Below, piece by piece: positions 10,486 to 20,956 of a stretch of DNA of 64,000 nucleotides (positions are counted from its first letter, which is position 1; each line of letters starts with the position of its first letter). A program made the position numbers and the translations under genes. The stretch spans positions 1 through 64,000 of the forward strand of contig MLAK01000631.1 of NCBI GenBank assembly GCA_001839685.1, read 5' to 3'. Origin of the DNA: Tritrichomonas foetus (taxonomy: Eukaryota > Parabasalia > Tritrichomonadida > Tritrichomonadidae). The notes beneath the pieces are model-generated. The model was not told the origin of the DNA, searched no databases, and worked only from the letters and a program-made list of their open reading frames with translations.

Positions 10486-11919
10486 TCAAAAAGTTGATAA
10501 GTTTGCCATCAAAATTAAATGACATCAAAATGTAATGAATATCAAGATTAGACACATGAATAAGTAAGAACAATATTCTTCGGCTTTGTCTAGAGTTTCA
10601 TTTCTTCATCTACATCTGTAATTTATGGATAACCTTGGCATTTTGAAGTTCCATGATTTTGCCAATATTCTTAATTGGTTTGAACACAAGAATGTCGGTA
10701 TGGTATATATGAACGACATTTTATTTACACATTTTATTGATATATCAAATGAATCAGCTATCAGATTTTATTCATATATTGAACATTATTGATGAATCTT
10801 GTTCGATACCAAAAAAGTGATTATATAGCTTTAAACTATCAAATTATCATTGATGCAGAAAGACAATTTTACTAATTCTTGATGATCTTTTCAATGTTTT
10901 AAATTCCTTTAGCCTCCATAAAATCTCACCCAACATATCAATTTCTTGAAATAATTAAATTAGATAACTACATGGGAAAAAAAATATTATCTTTACAACA
11001 TGTTGTAAAGATATTGTATATTATATTGTATTGATATACGGCTCGTGTAAGTAAATTGCTTTATACTCTATCTATGATATCATGGTAATAAGTATGAAAT
11101 ATGTATTATCAAAATCATTATTTCAAGTGTATCGCTTTTTCAAATTGTTATAAGACAAAATTTCATCATTGATAATCACAAAATTATAGCAACAATGCTA
11201 GAGGTTCTTTCTCAGCTTAAAAGTGTATTGGCCCCTAATATTTCCATTTTTGTTGGTGACAAATATAGCATTATATCATCTTTTTCATCAAGAAAACTGG
11301 ATGACTAAGATTCTGCAAAATGTAGAAGCCCTTAATCGTTGCAGAGATGTTTCAATTGTGCCTTTCATTTGACCAAAATTTTTATTTAGAAATCTTATTC
11401 ATTAAAAGATTCCCCAACAAAGATTCATTTCTATAAAATATCGATCAAATACGTATTTGCCAAGTAAATTAAAGACACAAACGAAGAATGAATTTTTGCT
11501 TCAAATTAGAATTAGATGTAGAAACGGAGACCTAAAATCGATATTTGACAGGTATAAGTTGCCTTGACCAGTTTAAAGTTGATACTATAATATTAAAAGA
11601 ATATATTGTAAATATATTATATATATTTATGTTATAATTTTGCGTAGATTATTCGTAATAAACAATATTATATATTATTTTATCTTCAGATCAGCAAATT
11701 TTTATGAAAATGAAATTGAGATTTAATATGAGATTTGACTGTCGTCTCATATAAAATTCTACAGCTTCTTACAATCTATAATCTATCATAAACCCAAAGA
11801 CAAAGCTGTAATACACGAAGCACATTTTTTTATTGCTGCGTTCAGACTTTTCAAAACAAAAGCAAAATGCAATTCAAGATGATTTATTTGAAATCATTGA
11901 GAAAAATTTAAATTGAAAG
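10486..11919. other. 1.4-kb spacer with no gene seen
   Basis: AT-rich sequence between the divergent Smr and CYFIP genes. All frames are broken. A TCATT initiator-like motif (11894-11898) lies 26 nt before the CYFIP ATG. No RNA gene or repeat longer than short AT runs was recognised. Confidence 0.45.
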
Positions 11920-14900
11920 ATGATGAAATTGTTAGAAAGAAGCGTATCGTATTATACAAAAAGTCGTTCATATTACATCATTCAAATGCTAGGATCGATT
12001 TTTGTACCCACTCCCTCCGTCATAAACAATTGGGACTCTTTGGAGACTCTTCCTATTGTCGAGACTGCTCCACGTTCAGTTCCTCTTTCGGTCTTTGTTC
12101 GATATCCCTGCGAATCCTATAATGATCGCATCCTTTCAATGAAAACTGGTCTTCCAGCCACTGGAACTCTCGCCCTAGTTCAAAGAATATCGCAACATGT
12201 CTCTACAGTCGATCGCTTTCTTGCCGATTTGTATTCCAAACGAGGTGTTTCAATTCCTCTTCTTTCATACATCGAAAAACTCAAAAAAGAGAGGAATTTG
12301 AATAAAAATCCACCAGAATTTCAATCCGAAAACGCCCAGCAAATGGCTCGAACATTAATTACACCGACTATCGAATATCTCAAAAAAATCAAAGCGGAAA
12401 TTACAGCAATAGCTTTGGAATTCGGTTTGATTTTCCAAAACAGAGAAGTATGGTTTAATGGCAAATATTCAAATTCCTTATTAGATCAAGTTTGCATTTT
12501 GATTTACAGACTGGCCGCCCTTTCCCAGCTCATGCTTGTCAAATCTGGAGTCATCAATGATATTTCAAACTTGTGCAAATTTTTGCCAAATGATGATGAA
12601 ATAACTCGATCTTTAACCGAGTTAAGAATTTGGATGCTTTCAAAGAACTCTATTACTGACCAGCTTCTTTCAAATATAGCAAATTTCGAAGAAAATGACT
12701 TTAAAACTCTTTTCAAGTTTTTCACATCATATGTGAGGTCATGTATTGAAGCTGATGATTTCGTTTTCCCAGAAATGCAATATGCATATATCAATATGTA
12801 TGTTTTCTTACTTCAATGGTATATAAAACAACAACAACGTGAAGCTGAAAGCAATAAAAATAAAAAGAAACCAAAAACTATCTTGAAAGGTGTCGATGAT
12901 GATACAAAGAATTTCATGAAAGTCTTAAAGCAGAACTATCCTTGTGTTCTCTTATTTTTTGACTGTTCCTCAGATTTAGGCGATATTATACCACCTGGAA
13001 TGGCAGATGTCCCACCTAAGGCAAGCATTCAGAATCAACCGAAAATTACTCCCCATTCACTTGAAAATCATCTTCGACAATTGAGGTCTTTATATAACCA
13101 TTTATCAAACAATATTACTGCTGTGTTAATTCATGAACCTCATCCTGACGAATCCAGAAAAATTGTAATTTCTTTAATCAATTCTTTACATGAAGTTGCA
13201 TCAACATTGAATTCTGTTCGTTCAATTATTTCAAATTGTATCAATCATCCACCTGCTGCACCAGATACAGAAGAAGACAAAAAATTGAATCATTTTGAAC
13301 TAAGTATGAAATATGGATTCAAAGATGATTTAAACTTAATTTTGTTGGTTTTATGCATTTCTCGATCAATTAAAGAAATTATTGTTTCGAATCTTCCTTT
13401 AGTTCAACAATATATAAACTATTATGTTCAATATTATATTCAAAACTTTGCATATAACAAACTTCCTCCAGCAATTATCCGTGCTGCAAAATGTCCACCA
13501 CTTAAAAAAATTCTTGAATCAATTCGCTCATTGATTGGATCGTTTAATGATGCTGAATTTCCAATTAATGAACAAAAGAAAAAATACGGCAAAATTAATC
13601 CTATTGTTCCAAATTGTGCTCCTAATTTGTCCATTCTTGAAATTGCTAGAATTCAAATACAAAATGTGGTCAATCCAGAAAATCCATTCTTGACTAAAAA
13701 AGGCGTTTTATCAGGTGTTGATTTAGCATCTGAAGATAAGAAAGAATTCGATCAATTCTTGGAAGATACGAAGTTTTTCGCCGATTTATTAACACTTCAT
13801 GATACAATTGATGTTGTATTTGATCAATCTAATCTTTTCTTCAAAGAAACTAGTCTTGATATGCATAAAGTTTCATTCTTCCCTGTTCGTAGCTCACTCC
13901 CAGTGATTCTATCTGAATATGCATTAGAATATTATCACAAACCTGAATTAACAAATGCCTTATTCTTTCCACTTTCGATTTATGATGATGCTGCATCTAC
14001 ATCCATTCGATATCTTCATTCCAGGTATCTGTATGAAGAAATTAAAGCTGAAGCTGAAATTTGTTTGACTGCAATTGCAAAAAGAATTTCGGATTCTGCT
14101 TTTCATCCAATTTGGAAGTTTGCTGCAGTTCGTTCACTTTCTAAATCAATGGTAAACGACTTTCCGAAAGGCCATGAAGCTAATGATTATATTAATGAAA
14201 GTGTATCTGCAATTAGAATTGGTGTACTTCTTCAACAAAACCAACTTTTCTTATTGGGAAGTCCAATTGATACAAAAACCTTAATTGCTGAAAGAATTAA
14301 TTCTTTAATGTTTGATTCGATTAATAAAATCATTCAATTGTTCGATAGGCATGGTGTTCTTGTTTCAGTAGCTGTGAAAAAACTGTTGGAAATGTTAAAT
14401 AGTACACACACTCTTCTTCTTGACTTTGGATTACCAATTATGCCATTTAATGACACGTTATCACTTGTCATGTCCACTGATACACCAAACTCACTCCAAT
14501 CAAGAGTTTTATTGAGTGTTTCTGAACATTTGAATGAAGTAGTTTTATATGATTATTATTTACTAACTAATCCATTCCGATTAATTCCACGAAAGCAACC
14601 AAAAGTTGACTTTGAAGGAATTCATACAAATAAATTCGGTTCTGTAATGCAACTCATTTTAGAACCAACATCATGCTTAATTTCCATTGAAAATTTCAGA
14701 GAACTATTTTGGATGCTTGATGATGGTGCCATTGTCATTCTACATAATCAATTGTTATTGTCAATGGGTGAAATATTTGAAAATTTCATTCGAGTTTATT
14801 CATCAGTTCAATCACGATTGACTAGAATTAAAAATTCACCAATGATTTCAAATTGTGTTGAAGTTTTCGATCGTTTTGAAGGAGCTTATCGCTATTTTGT

Positions 14901-15597
14901 CGATGATGATGAAGTTCTTGAACTTTTCGGTATAATGGCTCAACTTGGTAACTTATTTGCTGCTTCAGAAATGATGGATGATGCCTATTCATTAAAGCGA
15001 TCAGCAACTGACATGATTTCATCATTTATTTTATGTAAATCACCAGAAGTTCCAGATTCAAACCAAAGTGAATTATTTAGCTTATTTGATACGAAATTCC
15101 AACAAATGAAACAAGCATTTTCTTCATATACAACAATTCCAGGAGAAAAAGAAATTATTCAACCTTTCTTATTCAATTCCCTTCGTCAATTTGCTCAACT
15201 TTTGCAAGCAAATGGAAATATATTGAATGAAACTTCTGAATATTTCCTTGATTTACAGACCTTGAAAGGATTTGCATCAATGTGGAGCGTTCTCGAATTC
15301 TTGATGTCTCTTCGTGAATCAATTCACGACAAAGGTAAACAAAGAGTATTCCAATCTTTCGGTGATGGAGTCCAATTATCTGCTGCTGCTTTACTCTGCT
15401 TCACGAATCAGATTCCATTGTATAATGTGTTGTCAATTGGATCAAGGATTAAGTCGCACATGCAAACAGACTTCAATGTTTTGAAGGAGCAGCGGGTAAA
15501 AACCTTTATTGCGGTAAATGACAAATTTGTTGCATCAATTCGATGCGCAATTTCATCCTATACACCTATATTTGATCATATTCTTAACAGAGACTAA
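11920..15597 (+). CDS. CYFIP: CYFIP/Sra1/PIR121 subunit of the WAVE complex
   Basis: A 1,225-residue protein, close to the 1,250 of human CYFIP1/2. The best-matching stretch is the middle. SFFPVRSSLPVILSEYALE aligns with the CYFIP FPIEMSMPWILTDHILE region, then FFPLSIYDDAASTSIRYLHSRYLYEEIKAEAE matches [29 protein letters not shown], then QNQLFLLGSPIDTKTLIAERI matches the LLGRSIDLNRLITQR block. The C-terminal part (SFGDGVQLSAAALLC) matches CFGDGLHWAGCMII. Role: the subunit that binds active Rac and holds the WAVE regulatory complex inhibited, controlling Arp2/3 actin nucleation at the cell edge. No signal peptide or membrane segment. A DOCK-type GEF lies 6 kb downstream; that may be coincidence. 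The stop is TAAAA. Confidence 0.9.
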   Translation: MMKLLERSVSYYTKSRSYYIIQMLGSIFVPTPSVINNWDSLETLPIVETAPRSVPLSVFVRYPCESYNDRILSMKTGLPATGTLALVQRISQHVSTVDRFLADLYSKRGVSIPLLSYIEKLKKERNLNKNPPEFQSENAQQMARTLITPTIEYLKKIKAEITAIALEFGLIFQNREVWFNGKYSNSLLDQVCILIYRLAALSQLMLVKSGVINDISNLCKFLPNDDEITRSLTELRIWMLSKNSITDQLLSNIANFEENDFKTLFKFFTSYVRSCIEADDFVFPEMQYAYINMYVFLLQWYIKQQQREAESNKNKKKPKTILKGVDDDTKNFMKVLKQNYPCVLLFFDCSSDLGDIIPPGMADVPPKASIQNQPKITPHSLENHLRQLRSLYNHLSNNITAVLIHEPHPDESRKIVISLINSLHEVASTLNSVRSIISNCINHPPAAPDTEEDKKLNHFELSMKYGFKDDLNLILLVLCISRSIKEIIVSNLPLVQQYINYYVQYYIQNFAYNKLPPAIIRAAKCPPLKKILESIRSLIGSFNDAEFPINEQKKKYGKINPIVPNCAPNLSILEIARIQIQNVVNPENPFLTKKGVLSGVDLASEDKKEFDQFLEDTKFFADLLTLHDTIDVVFDQSNLFFKETSLDMHKVSFFPVRSSLPVILSEYALEYYHKPELTNALFFPLSIYDDAASTSIRYLHSRYLYEEIKAEAEICLTAIAKRISDSAFHPIWKFAAVRSLSKSMVNDFPKGHEANDYINESVSAIRIGVLLQQNQLFLLGSPIDTKTLIAERINSLMFDSINKIIQLFDRHGVLVSVAVKKLLEMLNSTHTLLLDFGLPIMPFNDTLSLVMSTDTPNSLQSRVLLSVSEHLNEVVLYDYYLLTNPFRLIPRKQPKVDFEGIHTNKFGSVMQLILEPTSCLISIENFRELFWMLDDGAIVILHNQLLLSMGEIFENFIRVYSSVQSRLTRIKNSPMISNCVEVFDRFEGAYRYFVDDDEVLELFGIMAQLGNLFAASEMMDDAYSLKRSATDMISSFILCKSPEVPDSNQSELFSLFDTKFQQMKQAFSSYTTIPGEKEIIQPFLFNSLRQFAQLLQANGNILNETSEYFLDLQTLKGFASMWSVLEFLMSLRESIHDKGKQRVFQSFGDGVQLSAAALLCFTNQIPLYNVLSIGSRIKSHMQTDFNVLKEQRVKTFIAVNDKFVASIRCAISSYTPIFDHILNRD

Positions 15598-16057
15598 AAA
15601 TCGAGTGTTACTAATATGTTTTCTCTTTTTCTTCCTTTTTTTATAAATTGATATCAACATAAATTTCTTTTTTCTATCTAGGATAGCGCTATATAATGAT
15701 TAATAAATGTTTTTTATGACTCTTATTTTTGATAAATCTTAAATTTTGGTAACATAACAGATTTGCTAAATAAGGAACGTTCTTTACAAAATCAATGATA
15801 AATTATTTATTATGTTTAATCGATCTAATGTTTAGTGATAAAGAATTCTGATGAATAATATCGAAAACAATTATTTATTTTTTTTAAAAAAGTAAAATAA
15901 TAGGATTTTTTTACTCTTTTAATGATATATAATTTGTAGAGAACATAGTGGCATATTTTCAATATCAAAAACAAGAACCTCTAAATTCATATTTTATGAT
16001 GCATTTCTGACAGGAGAAGATAAATAGTTTCTTTCACGAAATCACTTCATTTTCATC
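15598..16057. other. spacer, no gene seen
   Basis: 460 nt of AT-rich sequence between CYFIP and the ADP-ribosyltransferase gene on the same strand. Nothing coding was found; the last 20 nt contain an initiator-like motif. Confidence 0.45.
16042..16046 (+). promoter_or_regulatory. putative trichomonad initiator (Inr)
   Basis: TCACT, 11 nt before the ATG of the ADP-ribosyltransferase, fits the Trichomonas vaginalis Inr consensus TCA-Y-(T/A), which is usually found within about 20 nt of the start codon. The short distance and the pyrimidine-rich surroundings support it, but the motif is short enough to occur by chance. Confidence 0.3.
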
Positions 16058-16429
16058 ATGAGCTGGGAAATAGGAGTTCATGCAACAAGATTAGAAAACG
16101 CAATGAGCATTCTGCGTGATGGCTTTCGCTGCGGAAAGACGGGAATGTTCGGTGGTGGAATTTATCTTGCTGCGACCGATGAATCTGCTTTAAAGAAAGC
16201 TCAATGTAATGCTACTACCATTATTTTATGTAAGGTTGTTCCGGGAAGGATCAAAGTTCATGAGATTGCAAATCATGATTGGAATGTACAAAAATTGAAT
16301 AGTATGGGATATGACACAGTATTGATGAATCATTGTAGAACAGGTCCAGAATTATGTGTTTATGAAAATTGGAGAGTTACTCCAATTATAGCTATTTTTG
16401 GAAATAGGATTTTTTTCAAAGCCAAATAA
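16058..16429 (+). CDS. minimal PARP-type ADP-ribosyltransferase
   Basis: A protein of only 123 residues that keeps the core of the PARP catalytic fold. VHATRLENAMSILRDGFRCG has His8 for NAD binding. MFGGGIYLAATDESALKKA has Tyr36 of the G-I-Y-x-A motif. The YDTVLMNHCRTGPELCVYENWRVTPI region has Glu98 at the position of the catalytic Glu (family E-Y-x-V-Y). The H-Y-E triad therefore looks complete, predicting transferase activity rather than an inactive fold. No zinc finger, WGR, macrodomain or helical regulatory domain is attached, and the domain is shorter than the usual 180-220 residues. It resembles small stand-alone or GIG2-like members. Target and role are unknown; mono-ADP-ribosylation is more likely than chain synthesis. 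The stop is TAACTAAA. Confidence 0.8.
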   Translation: MSWEIGVHATRLENAMSILRDGFRCGKTGMFGGGIYLAATDESALKKAQCNATTIILCKVVPGRIKVHEIANHDWNVQKLNSMGYDTVLMNHCRTGPELCVYENWRVTPIIAIFGNRIFFKAK

Positions 16430-16844
16430 CTAAATTTTTATTATTGATGCAATCTACTTCTTTGTTTAATGAAATCATTCATGACTATTATTTTTCTTCT
16501 ATCGAATTATTGACTTGGATTTCATCAATGAATGAAAAGTCCCATCGTTTATACAATTATTATCCAATTTTATATTTATAAAATTGTAGGGATTAAACAT
16601 TTCATAAAATATTAATTTTTACTTCAGTATAGCCCAGGAAACAATGAAAAAAATGAGAAGAAAGTTTTTCTATGGATTAACTCGTCATCTTCTCAATTCA
16701 TCTCAATTAAAATCAATGCTATTTTCAGTTTTTGATGTTATTCACAATTCTGTTTTTCTACAATTTTGTGAGGGTGTTAAATAATCGAAAAAAAAATTGA
16801 TAAGTTGAAGGTGAATTTTTCACCAAAGTAGGAAAAAATCTTTC
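16430..16844. other. spacer, no gene seen
   Basis: 415 nt, AT-rich, stops in all frames. It holds the MON2 promoter; a TCACC element occurs about 25 nt before the MON2 ATG. Confidence 0.45.
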
Positions 16845-19800
16845 ATGCAATTTAAATATCTTGCCGACTTGAAATGCGAGTTCAAGAAGTTTACTGGGTT
16901 CATGACCCCCGACATCATTAGTGAACCTTCCGCCAAATCCATCGCTTTTTTATCAGATCCAAATATGTGCCTTCCAATCGAAGATGCGTCAGTTCCAATC
17001 GTCGCTGCATTTTCCGTGATTCTCAACAGCAAGAAACAGATGAAGTCATGGGCACCATTAATCTCGTCAATGTGCTCATGCGTCTCATCAGAAGCGATTA
17101 CGGGCGAAGCTCTGCACAAAATTGTAGAGTCAATGGAAAACGTTGCATGTGAAGTGGAATATGATTCCGGCCTCCGAATCATTCAATTCGCCACATCAAG
17201 CATCACATCGCGGTTTTTGGAGATTCCAATTTTTCAAGCAATTTTATCTTTGGTTTTGGCTTTCTGTTCATCTAAAGATAAGTCTTTGCATACTGCTGCT
17301 TTTGCAGCTGTGCGTCAGATTTTAAATTCCTTTATTGTTTTTGCAAAATCCTCAAGTGACTCTTTATCACCTGTGAATAAAAGGGACATTGACGGGTGCT
17401 TTGAAATGACTTGTGAAACAACAATAACCTTTGAAAGTCCTTTAAATCGAATTATTTATTTAATTTTAAGAGATTTATCAAGAATGTGTAATGGTGAAGA
17501 TGCTGTTTGGATTCATAGTCATGACATAACAACAAATACTGCTTTTGGAATTCTAGAAAGTATTATTTTACAACATTCAGATTTATTAATTTCATCCCCT
17601 CACTTTTTACAACTTATTGAGGTTTCAATGATTGCTGCAGAAAAGAATGCAGCTCCACTTTCATTTTCAGTAGCATGTATGGATAATTTTCTCGAAGCAA
17701 TGCCACAACAATGCGCTTCACATTTTAATTCATTTCTAACAAAAATGAAACGACGTTCATCAACATGGATTTCATCACTTCAGTTTTTCAGAATCTTTTT
17801 ATTAAAACGAAACGATATAATTTTCAGGTTTTATAAGAACTGTGATCCAACTGTCAAACTATTATATAAACTTATTCAAAAAATGCTCGAATTTAGTGAT
17901 ATTTTGGTAAATCAAGAAAATATTGAACTTTCAATGAACCCAATTGGTTTTGACCCACCAGGTGAAATGTTTAAATGCTCAGCTCCTGTTGAAATTGCTG
18001 TTTATTTTGTGCAAGCATGTTTAAATTCTGATCCGTCAATAAAAACTTTGGTTTCTGCAATTTGGAAAGATATTCTTGTGATTATTTCTGTTTCCATGAC
18101 CTCTGTCGTTGATCATAGTTGTTATATACTAATGCAAAATCTTCATCTTTTGGTTGAATTGAGTTATTCTTTAGAGCTTGAAGAAGCTCGTGGAGCAGTC
18201 ATTGCTGCATTTTGTACAGTTTTGATGTCAAAACATAGTGAAATTCGGAAAAATGCTTTCAATACTTTAACTTATGCAATTCAATCAACACCAGTTGATT
18301 TTAATAATCATTGGTATAAAATATTAACTACCCTTGCTGAATTCCAATGGCAGCCGACATCTTTAGACTTTACAACGACTTTGGATATTGGAGCACTTGA
18401 AGAGTTTACTTCGTCATTGATTTCTATTCATAACAGTGGAAAAGCAGCTCGAGCGTGGAGTTTGAATTTGTTTTCAGATGTTCTTGTTGTGAATTCTAAT
18501 CGATTTAATGAATTGTGGCCTTCAGTGAATGATAAATTATTGCCTTTGTTTGATAATGAATCTTCTTATGAACCAGCCGTTTCTTGTTTATCGAATTTCA
18601 TTGGAAAATGTATGAATGAAGAAACAGAACTACAGCTATGCCAATTTATATATGATATTATTTTGAAAGCACCAATTTCTAGACGCAGCATTCTTGAAAT
18701 CATCAAAACACTTGTTGCTCAACAAGGACAAACCATTAAAAAAGGATGGAATCAAATAATTTCATCACTTTCACCCAAAAATTACACCAGCAGTGATAAA
18801 AATCATCAAAATAAAGACCAATTGATTGATAAGAAATCTAATCTTTCCCAAAATAATCTATATAACAATAATCTACACAATAATATTCAAAGTAACAATA
18901 ATTCACAAGGACAAATTAATCATAGTAAAAGTAATAATAGTATTTCTAATATTAATGATCACGAAAATGAAGTTAATAATGATCAAGTTTTAATTGAATT
19001 AGGATTTCAAGCATTACAAGTGATTTGTAATGATGTAATGTTTATTTTAAATGAAACCTTACAACAATCAATTATTTCCCTTATTTTTGAATATGCTGGA
19101 CAGACAATTGATCAAAATGTTTGCTTATCAGCTTTTAATTCATTATGGAACGTGATCCCATTAGCAAAAACTTCTTCAATGTGGAAATTAATTTTCAGTC
19201 TTTGCGTTCCTTTAATTGATGATGATAGAAATGATGTCTCTCTATGTGCAGTCAAAACTTTCTTTTCTATCATTACTAGTAATGCCAGTGCCATTCCATC
19301 TGATGTGTTTGAATTCCTTGCAAACACTTGCTTCAATCAAATCATTGACATGTTTATAAATAAAAAATCAAATAAAGATTCAACACATCAACTCTGTTTC
19401 CAAGAAATGGCTCATTGCTCACGCTCTTTGTGGAATGAATTGTCTGAGCAAGAAGAATTTTCAAATGTTTTCTGGCCTAAAATGGTTGATCAACATTTAA
19501 ACTTTATGTTGAACTGTGAAAAACGAGAAGCACTAATTCTTGCATTCCAATTTTATGAAGAAACTTTTCAATGCTTTAAATTATCGAATTCCGTAAAGCA
19601 TCAAGTTTTTGACACACTTGATAAACTTGCTACATTTCTGATTTCGAAAGAACCTGCCAAATCTTCATTATTTGGAGCTTTTGGAAGACTTATTTTAATG
19701 ACACTTCCTACACAAAAAGATAACATTAGTGATGAATTCTTAGCACGATGGATAAGTTTAATTAACAAACTAATCCTTGAAATTGATTGTGGCTCATTTT

Positions 19801-20567
19801 TACCACCAACTACTCATAAAAGTCTTGATGCAATTTTAACCATTTTTCCACTGCCACAAAACCAAGCAGAAATGGTTTATAAAGCACTTGTTGACTTATC
19901 AGTCAATGAAAATAAAAATATTCGATTAACCGAAGTAGCTTTATCTCATATTTTGGAGCTTTTTGATACAGAAAAAGTGAATTCTTCATATTTTCCGTAT
20001 CTTTTTGTGATGAGTGAAGAATTATTTTCAATGAAAGAAGCCGAGCCGATTTTGAATCTTTTCGTTGAGAAAGAGATGGAAATAACTGATAACATGGTTG
20101 AAAAAGTTGCACATTCTTTAATTCAATTAGGAAAATTGAATGAAAACATGACATTGAAAACAGGGTTGGCACTTTCAAAACTCTTTTTGAGATTGAAAGA
20201 TGAAACTAAAATTGAATTCATTGATGCTCAAGCAAATTCATTCATCATTCAACAAAAAGTTTGGTCAGAATACCTTCATCCTGATAATGAAAACTTTCAT
20301 GAAAAATCAGCAATTTTATGTACAAAAATTATTGCAAAACATATTGGTGAACAGCTCAATGTTTGTACAACAGATTTTGAATTGAATGAACGTCTTCAAT
20401 TCTTAAAAGATGTAAAATCTTCACCAAAGGCATTTGGAGAAGATAAAATTGGCGATCACAGGCACATTAACTTCTTGATTCCAATCTTTGCGGATCTTGT
20501 TCTTCATCCAAGTGAGGAAATAAGGAAAATTTTAAGATTTATTTTCTTGCTTTTGAATGAAGAATAA
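16845..20567 (+). CDS. MON2: MON2-like Golgi/endosome trafficking protein
   Basis: A 1,240-residue helical-repeat protein. The N-terminal 300 residues resemble the DCB region of MON2 and large Arf-GEFs: FQAILSLVLAFCSSKDKSLHTAAFAAVRQ, then IIYLILRDLSRMCNGEDAVWI, then NTAFGILESIILQHSDLL match the corresponding MON2 blocks. No Sec7 domain is present, which separates it from BIG/GBF GEFs. The rest is HEAT/ARM-like (for example KHSEIRKNAFNTLTYAIQSTP). An Asn-rich insert (about 644-715; 18780-18990) interrupts it. MON2 works at the trans-Golgi/endosome with flippase and Arl1 in retrograde transport. It is shorter than human MON2 (about 1,717), lacking much of the C-terminus. The stop is TAAAA. Confidence 0.75.
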   Translation: MQFKYLADLKCEFKKFTGFMTPDIISEPSAKSIAFLSDPNMCLPIEDASVPIVAAFSVILNSKKQMKSWAPLISSMCSCVSSEAITGEALHKIVESMENVACEVEYDSGLRIIQFATSSITSRFLEIPIFQAILSLVLAFCSSKDKSLHTAAFAAVRQILNSFIVFAKSSSDSLSPVNKRDIDGCFEMTCETTITFESPLNRIIYLILRDLSRMCNGEDAVWIHSHDITTNTAFGILESIILQHSDLLISSPHFLQLIEVSMIAAEKNAAPLSFSVACMDNFLEAMPQQCASHFNSFLTKMKRRSSTWISSLQFFRIFLLKRNDIIFRFYKNCDPTVKLLYKLIQKMLEFSDILVNQENIELSMNPIGFDPPGEMFKCSAPVEIAVYFVQACLNSDPSIKTLVSAIWKDILVIISVSMTSVVDHSCYILMQNLHLLVELSYSLELEEARGAVIAAFCTVLMSKHSEIRKNAFNTLTYAIQSTPVDFNNHWYKILTTLAEFQWQPTSLDFTTTLDIGALEEFTSSLISIHNSGKAARAWSLNLFSDVLVVNSNRFNELWPSVNDKLLPLFDNESSYEPAVSCLSNFIGKCMNEETELQLCQFIYDIILKAPISRRSILEIIKTLVAQQGQTIKKGWNQIISSLSPKNYTSSDKNHQNKDQLIDKKSNLSQNNLYNNNLHNNIQSNNNSQGQINHSKSNNSISNINDHENEVNNDQVLIELGFQALQVICNDVMFILNETLQQSIISLIFEYAGQTIDQNVCLSAFNSLWNVIPLAKTSSMWKLIFSLCVPLIDDDRNDVSLCAVKTFFSIITSNASAIPSDVFEFLANTCFNQIIDMFINKKSNKDSTHQLCFQEMAHCSRSLWNELSEQEEFSNVFWPKMVDQHLNFMLNCEKREALILAFQFYEETFQCFKLSNSVKHQVFDTLDKLATFLISKEPAKSSLFGAFGRLILMTLPTQKDNISDEFLARWISLINKLILEIDCGSFLPPTTHKSLDAILTIFPLPQNQAEMVYKALVDLSVNENKNIRLTEVALSHILELFDTEKVNSSYFPYLFVMSEELFSMKEAEPILNLFVEKEMEITDNMVEKVAHSLIQLGKLNENMTLKTGLALSKLFLRLKDETKIEFIDAQANSFIIQQKVWSEYLHPDNENFHEKSAILCTKIIAKHIGEQLNVCTTDFELNERLQFLKDVKSSPKAFGEDKIGDHRHINFLIPIFADLVLHPSEEIRKILRFIFLLLNEE

Positions 20568-20956
20568 AATGTATGCTTTTTTATATTAAATGAATTTAAA
20601 TAGAGATATTCTTTTTCTTTGGATTTTATTATTTCATTATCGAAATCATACTACAAAGTGTTTTCGTGAATTTTATCAATGATTGAAATTCACTTCAAAA
20701 ACCATATTACCGTGTATATCGAAGCATGGAGATGTTTGTAATTGTAGATGTATATCCAAGCATGCATTAATAGATTTATGAAATATGTAAGAATAAAAAG
20801 ATTTTATGACCTAAATGTATTTTCATCATCTAGGAAATGTTTTTATCGATCGAGTTTACTCATCAAACATCATTTCTATCAAAAATAATAAAGAAAATAA
20901 ACAATTTGGAATTAGTTTTTAGTTTTAACATAATTAATTATTCACTCAAATTTCAT
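20568..20956. other. convergent spacer, no gene seen
   Basis: 389 nt between the 3' ends of MON2 (+) and the DOCK gene (-). AT-rich; it serves only as a shared 3' region as far as can be seen. Confidence 0.45.
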
